Positions 20,949 to 26,254 of a DNA stretch of 26,254 nucleotides are shown piece after piece. The DNA lies in IMG/VR virus record IMGVR_UViG_3300027659_000184, positions 1-26,254 of that record; one strand, written 5' to 3'. This DNA comes from a virus. The position numbers and the translations under genes were made by a program. Position 1 is the first letter of the stretch. Every line of letters begins with the position of its first letter. The notes beneath the pieces were generated by a model. The model did no database searches and was not told where the DNA came from. It saw only the letters and a program-made list of their open reading frames with translations.

Positions 20949-23194
20949 TATTGTCCACCGCCTGTGGTTGGTGTTTCATTATCTGGATTACATCTTTTTC
21001 TGGCCAAAGGTAGAATGTGGGTAATCGACATACATGGATCATTTTTGCCGACACTAGCTATAATTTTGGAACTCAATCTAATTGTCTGTGTCTTTAAGTC
21101 AAATACGCACAATCTACCAATTCTTGGACTGTTTTTTGGACCATCTTTCCCTGCGAACAAAGCTATGACATCATTTGCATAGAAGATATGCGATTTTTTA
21201 GTGATGTTAACATAGAAGTCTCTTGTGTATACTAATTTCAACTTACTGATCAACTCTATTTTATTGTTTGGCTTGGAACATCCACCTATATCACCTATGA
21301 TCTCAACTTGATTGTCTGTTGTTGCTATAATATGGTTACCGGCAACACGAAGGAACACCAGCCCAGGGCCACTTGGTGATTCTTGATATTGATGTATGTG
21401 TGGTCCCCTACAGTTTGTATAGTGTGGACAATAAATCTTGATGTATTGTCTTTGAGTGGTTATTTGCGAATTATCATCACGCATGATGAACTCAAGGCCA
21501 TAACCAGACCTTATTTTCACATAAGCTTTCTTAGCAAGAGGCTTTGGATCTCCACCATGACCAACAGGATTTTGCTCTTCATTTTGTTTTTCTGGACTCA
21601 AACTTTTTCTTGATCCACTACCGCATTGCTCATTGTCCTCATCAATCATTTCAAATTGGTGCTTGCTTGTAGTTTGCATGCTGATGCCACGGTGTTTCCC
21701 AGCTATACATTTTGATTTTTCATGATCGTTAAGCTCAATTCTGTTGCCAAATGCAGTTAAAAGCTTGATTCCATTCCATTCACTCCTTACTTCAGGTTCT
21801 TTTTCAAGGTCTGACATCTCAATCATGTGTCCTGTAGCTGATTTGATGTATGTTCTGCCTTCAAATATGTTCTCTGCACCAAAGTCAAATGGTTTTAGGC
21901 TTCTTTCCCATTCTGGTATGCCCACTGGGCAACTAACGGAATCATCCATTACGAATGTGTGACCGCCAACACTCATGAGCTGTATTCCAGACTGAGGTAA
22001 ATCACAAGTGTTGTTCTGTGGTGTCTCTGGTCCTTTATAGGGACGGCATTCATTCTCATGTTTGAAGTATGGATTTTGTCCTTTTTGCTGCTTATATCTT
22101 GATGATTTTGGATGCCCAGTTCTTGCTTGTGAAGAAAATCTTGGAATTAGCTTTCCACATATTGGAACTTCAGATGTTGGGACATAATCTGGTACAATAT
22201 CTTTTACTTTTTGTGTTTTCGTTGCAAGTGCTTTGGCTATTTCGCTTAAGCCTGCAATTCCTTGATTTGGATTGCTGTCTGATGCTATTATGCCAGCGTC
22301 AATGCCTATCGATCTTGCCATGTCTGGATATGGAGCCTCTGGAGTTCCTTCAATGCAACTCACATCATCATCAGCTACTATTTCATCAGTATTTGGAAAT
22401 GTAACATTACAGTCTGGGTGCGCCCATTGACCACCATAGTGAAGGTGGTCATCTTTGAGCATCAACCAGTTACCAGTACTGCTCGTAAGCTCGATTCTTT
22501 TCCATCGTCTATTACACTTTGGATCACCATCCACCATTTTTAAAGCGTGTTTTTCTGGTGTCTTGAATCCGTAAATGTTTGGAAATGTGATGATTCTTTG
22601 AACTTCAGGCATGTCTGCAAAGTCTAAAATTGAGGTTAGATCAAAACCATTGTAGCTTTCGGTATTCCATGGAGGTAAAACTTGGCTTTCATCATTGGGG
22701 CCAACAAGATATCCTTTTCTATGGCCTTCCCATATTTTGTAATATTCATCCATGAGGTGATTGACACCCCAATTGTGTTGACCTTCTGGACCTCTGTTTC
22801 TAGACCAAATGGTTCCAATATAAAAGGCAGAACTTCTATTTCCACTTTCAAAAACAAGGGCAATTGAAGACCCAGCTGGTGGAACCCAACTTAATCCCGA
22901 GTCGTCAAATCCACCCATTGCCGAAATAGGATGAGCCCATGGAAGTTGTTTTATTTGAACATCTGCTCTATGCAGCTTGGGACAGAAAAATCTGACACGA
23001 TTTTGCTTCCATATATCTATTGTTTCTATGACAAGACCAACCATCAAGCCAAAGTGCATATCCTTTGTATCGCTCGTTTGACTTTTTTGATTCGTTCTTG
23101 CAATGGCGACCGTGGAATACTCTACGCTTCCTAGTTGATTTGTAAGGCTCAAAACTTTTCTTTCTAATTCTGCTATTTTGCTTGATACACTCAT
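20948..23194 (-). CDS. Baseplate central spike protein, gp5/gpV-like, without lysozyme domain
   Basis: The start is set at the ATG at 23194 (748 residues): it overlaps the hub gene's TAA as TAATG and has AAAGGAG upstream, whereas an earlier in-frame start at 23251 lies inside the hub gene without support. Residues 4-22 form a short coiled coil. Residues 48-132 are the gp5-type OB fold (G-L-V-I-E-T, R-V-R-F-F-C-P, S-W-V-P-P-A-G-S-S-I-A-L-V-F, Y-I-G-T-I-W). Later the motif [G]-[HN]-x-[IFL]-x-[ML]-x-D recurs about seven times (A-T-G-H-M-I-E-M-S-D, A-F-G-N-R-I-E-L-N-D, V-G-G-H-T-F-V-M-D-D), as in VgrG/gp5-type spikes. No lysozyme domain is visible. The protein would form the puncturing tip of the tail tube. 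Confidence 0.82.
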   Translation of the reverse strand: MSVSSKIAELERKVLSLTNQLGSVEYSTVAIARTNQKSQTSDTKDMHFGLMVGLVIETIDIWKQNRVRFFCPKLHRADVQIKQLPWAHPISAMGGFDDSGLSWVPPAGSSIALVFESGNRSSAFYIGTIWSRNRGPEGQHNWGVNHLMDEYYKIWEGHRKGYLVGPNDESQVLPPWNTESYNGFDLTSILDFADMPEVQRIITFPNIYGFKTPEKHALKMVDGDPKCNRRWKRIELTSSTGNWLMLKDDHLHYGGQWAHPDCNVTFPNTDEIVADDDVSCIEGTPEAPYPDMARSIGIDAGIIASDSNPNQGIAGLSEIAKALATKTQKVKDIVPDYVPTSEVPICGKLIPRFSSQARTGHPKSSRYKQQKGQNPYFKHENECRPYKGPETPQNNTCDLPQSGIQLMSVGGHTFVMDDSVSCPVGIPEWERSLKPFDFGAENIFEGRTYIKSATGHMIEMSDLEKEPEVRSEWNGIKLLTAFGNRIELNDHEKSKCIAGKHRGISMQTTSKHQFEMIDEDNEQCGSGSRKSLSPEKQNEEQNPVGHGGDPKPLAKKAYVKIRSGYGLEFIMRDDNSQITTQRQYIKIYCPHYTNCRGPHIHQYQESPSGPGLVFLRVAGNHIIATTDNQVEIIGDIGGCSKPNNKIELISKLKLVYTRDFYVNITKKSHIFYANDVIALFAGKDGPKNSPRIGRLCVFDLKTQTIRLSSKIIASVGKNDPCMSITHILPLARKRCNPDNETPTTGGGQ

Positions 23195-24666
23195 TAAACT
23201 TCTTCTCCTTTGAAGGTGCCATCGCCGGTTCCGTCTGTCATAGGCCCGCAACTGCCTTCGCCACCAATAGGTTCATCTGCCGCTAGTTCAGCATTAGGAA
23301 CTGCCAAGCCTACTTTTAGTTTAGTTATAAACTTGCCAGAATCTATTTGGTGATCAACACCCTCAAGCATCCATTTTTTATTCGATAGTGTTTTATTTGT
23401 TGGTGGTTTAGCTATCCATGTACATGGACTCATAAATCCGCCATCAATTTTATATGGGCTTAAAACTGATATGGATATGTATCTTCCTATATCTGTTATA
23501 TTTGCATATTTTACATCTCCAATTATAACAAGTTCTCCTTGAATACTTTTTGCGGTGTCAAATGGTTTATTGGCTAGAGTGTTGGCTGCTGTTGCCTCGT
23601 TCAACATTTTACCATGTTGTTCTTGTGGTATGGTGTGACTATACTCAACTGGAATTGCTTGCTCATTTCCAGATCCGCTTCCTTCAATTGGTTGAAGCTC
23701 TAAAGGTTCTTGCGCCTTATTTTGTTCACTTGTACTTCCGCTACCAGATTGGCCTCCAAAGCCACCAGCATCAAGAATCCAGTCTATTTCTGGATTAAAT
23801 TCTATAACTGGACTGCAATTTCCACCATTGACAACATATGAGTCTATGACTCCGTCGCAAGCACAAACTTCTGGTTTTCTGCATACATCATCTTCTTGAA
23901 TGACTAATTTTGTGTCTACCGGATCATATCTAAAATAAACTCCTTTTTTATCTGCAGTTTTTGTAGTGCTAACCCATGATCTTATAGTTGCTAAAAGTGT
24001 AAGTTCATTGGACTGCCAAACAGATTTATACCCTCTTGGCTCTCTCTCAAAATCAAAGTCACCATCACCCTTTCTGTTGCGAAACTCGACATCAATTGTT
24101 GGATCTTGAGTGTCGCAAAGTTGTATTATAGCATCTTTAAGATGTATAAGGTTTCCTTCTGAGCCTATATTTGCTGTCACACGGCGATCATTGTGTCTCT
24201 CAAGTAGATCTTTGCATTCAAGCTTAATTTTCGCTATGCCTTTGTCAATGTTAGTTGACATTTTTACCGGTAAAATATGTATCCATGGTGATAATTGTGT
24301 TTCAAAATCAACATTATTGGTACAATCTTTTAAAATCCACCCAAAACGAAATCTTGTGTTTTTTATTTCTTCAGGGGCAAGTTTAATTGTTTTGTTCATC
24401 AAGTCAAAAAGCTTTTTGTACCCTTCAGAACCCTCAGAAAGAATCTCAAATTCAACTGTGATTCCACCATTTCCTCGACTCATCCCATATTGCATAGAAC
24501 TTATAGCCATAGTATGTGGATCGCTTGGAAGCGATTCGTTGCCGCAATAAATTTGCAGTCCTCGTATATCAAGTTCAACCCATGGAGCGTAAACACGACC
24601 AGCTGGTGGTTCTGCTGGTTTTGCACAAAGGCACTCTGCGGCATCCCCACTAATATTACAAGCCAT
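23194..24666 (-). CDS. Baseplate hub protein, gp27/gpD-like
   Basis: The 490-residue protein has the layout of the late-control D/gp27 hub that connects tail tube and spike. An N-terminal beta domain (residues 24-155) contains W-V-E-L-D-I-R-G-L and several strand pairs. Residues 160-300 form a second domain with a helix and W-S-N-type turn. A glycine/serine-rich linker covers about 300-335. The C-terminal part carries G-E-L-V-I-I-G-D-V-K-Y (377-387) and M-L-E-G-V-D-H-Q-I-D-S-G-K-F-I-T-K-L (433-450), the typical D-family ending (G-x-F-x-T-x-L). It precedes the spike gene, as D precedes V in P2-like order, and is joined to it by TAATG. Several cysteines (C3, C12, C14, C262, C268, C270) cluster in two places and might bind metal; that is inference. 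Confidence 0.8.
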   Translation of the reverse strand: MACNISGDAAECLCAKPAEPPAGRVYAPWVELDIRGLQIYCGNESLPSDPHTMAISSMQYGMSRGNGGITVEFEILSEGSEGYKKLFDLMNKTIKLAPEEIKNTRFRFGWILKDCTNNVDFETQLSPWIHILPVKMSTNIDKGIAKIKLECKDLLERHNDRRVTANIGSEGNLIHLKDAIIQLCDTQDPTIDVEFRNRKGDGDFDFEREPRGYKSVWQSNELTLLATIRSWVSTTKTADKKGVYFRYDPVDTKLVIQEDDVCRKPEVCACDGVIDSYVVNGGNCSPVIEFNPEIDWILDAGGFGGQSGSGSTSEQNKAQEPLELQPIEGSGSGNEQAIPVEYSHTIPQEQHGKMLNEATAANTLANKPFDTAKSIQGELVIIGDVKYANITDIGRYISISVLSPYKIDGGFMSPCTWIAKPPTNKTLSNKKWMLEGVDHQIDSGKFITKLKVGLAVPNAELAADEPIGGEGSCGPMTDGTGDGTFKGEEV

Positions 24667-24674
24667 AAATCACC

Positions 24675-24998
24675 TCAATAAATAGATCCTGGAATTCTAA
24701 TGCTAAGTCCAGACTTAAAATCCCATATATCACTTATTCCATTGGCTTCAAGAATACGATGCCAAAACATGCTAGTTCCATAAAAATCCACTGCAACAAG
24801 ATCTGGTCGGTATTCATAACCTTTTCCAATAACCGTGTATTTGTCATTTTGAGATCGCCTTGTGGTTGATCTTCTGTAGAGCGGGAATGTGATGTATTTG
24901 TTTTCTCCATAATAGATAACAGTACTGTCTTCGTATCTGCTATTTGCAGCTACCATTTTTCTTGCTTGTATTCTTGAAACTTCTATGTTATTTGCCAT
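24675..24998 (-). CDS. Small baseplate protein, LysM/gp53/gpX-like
   Basis: This 107-residue protein matches the small LysM-like component found before the hub gene in contractile tails (P2 gpX; T4 gp53 carries the same fold). The C-terminal half is diagnostic: Y-E-Y-R-P-D-L-V-A-V-D-F-Y-G-T (residues about 61-75), then W-H-R-I-L-E-A-N-G-I and D-I-W-D-F-K-S-G-L-S-I-R-I-P at the end, which fits the family's 'D-x-L-x-x-x-Y-G-x-x-x-x-W-x-I-L-x-x-N ... G-x-x-x-x-I-P' pattern. The N-terminal half is basic and polar (R-R-S-T-T-R-R-S). GGGAG lies six bases before the ATG. It is thought to clamp wedge or tube components together rather than bind peptidoglycan. Confidence 0.72.
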   Translation of the reverse strand: MANNIEVSRIQARKMVAANSRYEDSTVIYYGENKYITFPLYRRSTTRRSQNDKYTVIGKGYEYRPDLVAVDFYGTSMFWHRILEANGISDIWDFKSGLSIRIPGSIY

Positions 24999-25013
24999 TG
25001 TTTATTCTCCCGA

Positions 25014-25589
25014 TTACTGAGTGCCGCCGTTTCTTACGATGTCTTCTGCATATGGAAGATCAGATGACTGATACACGACTTCAAAGTCCAAACTTACATC
25101 AAGTTTGTATGGGATTCCCTCTGTTTCATCCCATGGAACTGCTGGGTCAAATTTCACATTATAATTATTCAAAACTACGCATAGCGTATCATCCGCTATA
25201 TTGTTAAAGCACTTTATTTGCAATATTGGAGGTGGAATGTAAGTTCCAGTACCTGCTTGTTGGGGATAGACATGAGCTTCAAGCCAACGAAGTGTGTTTT
25301 TGATTGCCGAAGCCGATTGTGGCCCGCTAGCTTGCTGAACAAAAAAATGACATTCACATGTTATCATTCTATTTTCTGAATTTGCATACACCTTGAATGG
25401 TGCGCCTCTTCCAATACCTGTTTCATCATTATATTTTGCCGACTTTTTATCACTGATATCTGGAAGATTGTCAAAGTAAAGTGTGTTGGTATCACCCTTT
25501 GAATACAATGGACCGGCAGCTGCCAATGTGCTGTATATGTAGCATTCATCAAATGGAACGAGTCTTCCGTCTTTTCTTGTTGCTTTCAC
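25014..25589 (-). CDS. Probable tail tube/baseplate junction protein (gp48/gp54-like)
   Basis: The start is set at GTG 25589 (191 residues), six bases after AAGGGG; the TTG at 25595 would touch that site directly. The protein is beta-rich. Residues about 38-70 contain L-P-D-I-S-D-K-K-S-A-K-Y and then G-A-P-F-K-V-Y-A, resembling tube-type proteins that stack on the hub. Residues 130-175 hold V-L-N-N-Y-N-V-K-F-D, P-W-D-E-T-E-G-I-P-Y-K-L-D-V-S-L and E-V-V-Y-Q, similar to baseplate proteins that cap the hub and start tube growth (T4 gp48/gp54 role). It lies between the presumed tape measure end and the LysM-like gene, the usual site for such a protein. The family is assigned from pattern and place, so it remains moderate. 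Confidence 0.5.
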   Translation of the reverse strand: MKATRKDGRLVPFDECYIYSTLAAAGPLYSKGDTNTLYFDNLPDISDKKSAKYNDETGIGRGAPFKVYANSENRMITCECHFFVQQASGPQSASAIKNTLRWLEAHVYPQQAGTGTYIPPPILQIKCFNNIADDTLCVVLNNYNVKFDPAVPWDETEGIPYKLDVSLDFEVVYQSSDLPYAEDIVRNGGTQ

Positions 25590-25604
25590 TTTCAACCCCT
25601 TAAA

Positions 25605-26254
25605 TTATTTCGTTCCGGCTCCGATGTTTGATACTTGCTTGCCTGATGTCTGCATGAAGGCTCCATATGCCCACTTAGCATTCATGTATGGCTTATTCAT
25701 TGTTTTTCTTGACGATGTATCTGCATCTGGTGCCGAACCACCACCAGACGACATACTTTCTCCACCACCCATGGCATCAACTAACTTAGTTAGAAGCTCA
25801 ACCATTTGCTCATTCAGTATTGTTTGCTGTGATGTTTCGTTGGCTATATCACTCAACTCTGGAGAACCAACATTTGTCGATCCTGGCTCAGATGTAACTT
25901 TATCCCTTTGCACCATGTCTTGTGTTCCTATACCTGGCGGAACAACTGTAGCAACCGATGGCGAGGTTGCAAGTTCACTAGCTATGCTTGATTGAATTCC
26001 TAATGGCTCTATTAGTCCTTTGACGCTTGATCCGATGGATCCTATTATTGAATCTGGACCATCAAAAAGAGAAGAAAGTGTTGTGCTTACATTTTCCATG
26101 ACATCTTGATCTGATGTCTTGGAAAGACTTGCTTGCGCTCCTCCCATTGCCTTCTCATCTGAGCCAGATCCGAATAGCCAACCACCAACGGATGAGGCCA
26201 TGCTGCCAATTAATTTTGCTGGTGCAGTTGCGATGTCAAAGGCCGTGCTTGCAA
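25605..26254 (-). CDS. C-terminal part of a larger tail protein, possibly tape measure, cut by the window edge
   Basis: The frame stays open from 25605 (TAA) to the window edge. The internal ATG at 26201 is not a likely start: upstream codons continue in the same style (A-S-T-A-F-D-I-A-T-A-P-A-K-L-I-G-S) and there is no ribosome site. The visible 216 residues are rich in S, G, T and A (W-L-F-G-S-G-S-D, G-G-G-E-S-M-S-S-G-G-G-S), with an amphipathic helix (N-E-Q-M-V-E-L-L-T-K-L-V-D-A-M) and a basic, aromatic end (Y-M-N-A-K-W-A-Y-G-A-F). Its place before the tube-junction and LysM-like genes is where tape measure genes end in P2- and T4-type tails. A structural linker or chaperone-bound protein is an alternative. 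Confidence 0.5.
   Translation of the reverse strand, partial: ASTAFDIATAPAKLIGSMASSVGGWLFGSGSDEKAMGGAQASLSKTSDQDVMENVSTTLSSLFDGPDSIIGSIGSSVKGLIEPLGIQSSIASELATSPSVATVVPPGIGTQDMVQRDKVTSEPGSTNVGSPELSDIANETSQQTILNEQMVELLTKLVDAMGGGESMSSGGGSAPDADTSSRKTMNKPYMNAKWAYGAFMQTSGKQVSNIGAGTK

Noticed and set aside
23195-23251. N-terminal extension M-R-A-Y-D-R-R-N-R-R of the spike protein
   Set aside because: It lies within the hub gene in another frame and has no ribosome site; the ATG at 23194 has AAAGGAG and a TAATG coupling seen at other junctions.
25590-25595. TTG start two codons upstream for the tube/baseplate junction protein
   Set aside because: The TTG abuts the AAGGGG site with no spacing, while the GTG at 25589 is six bases from it.

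Overview
The window is a stretch of late structural genes from a large tailed phage with a contractile tail (myovirus type). It is AT-rich and densely packed, and almost everything is encoded on the minus strand, so transcription runs from the right edge to the left. The host cannot be read from the sequence. No rRNA, tRNA, integrase, transposase or CRISPR array was seen.

Right part (about 26254 to 15781): the baseplate block. In transcription order it holds the C-terminal end of a protein cut by the window edge (possibly the tape measure), a tube/baseplate junction protein, a small LysM/gp53-like wedge protein, a gp27/gpD-like hub, a gp5/gpV-like spike without a recognisable lysozyme domain, a gp25/gpW protein, a gp6/gpJ protein and a very long gpI/gp7-like wedge protein. 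The D-V-W-J-I order is the one used by P2-like tails. Neighbouring genes are linked by TAATG or ATGA stop/start overlaps.

Middle part (15784 to 12928): a small structural protein, a short unknown protein, a SET-domain (protein lysine methyltransferase-like) gene, a 56-residue protein, a fibre-like protein and a GT-A-like glycosyltransferase. A single plus-strand gene (12433-12936) encodes a nucleoside 2-deoxyribosyltransferase-like protein and has its own divergent promoter region.

Left-middle part (12355 to 4277): a coiled-coil protein followed by three large virion proteins that share an N-terminal module (hallmark A-E-H-H-N) and at least one PKD domain each, but have unrelated C-terminal parts: a second PKD, a Kelch-like beta-propeller, and a giant solenoid-like array of about 71 F-G-P repeats. 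They look like a set of interchangeable adhesion arms on one attachment base. The FGP protein (1352 residues) is the most unusual object in the window.

Left part (4253 to 1): accessory genes, including a DUF115-like Rossmann protein, a GT9-type glycosyltransferase, a weakly GT-like protein, a self-contained cassette (promoter-like box, structural-type gene, strong terminator), and a plus-strand pair of small genes (2593-3103). Several sugar-transfer-type genes lie around the fibre genes, which suggests glycan modification of the virion or of the host surface. At the left edge a further gene begins, and its first residues look like an actin/Hsp70-type ATPase.
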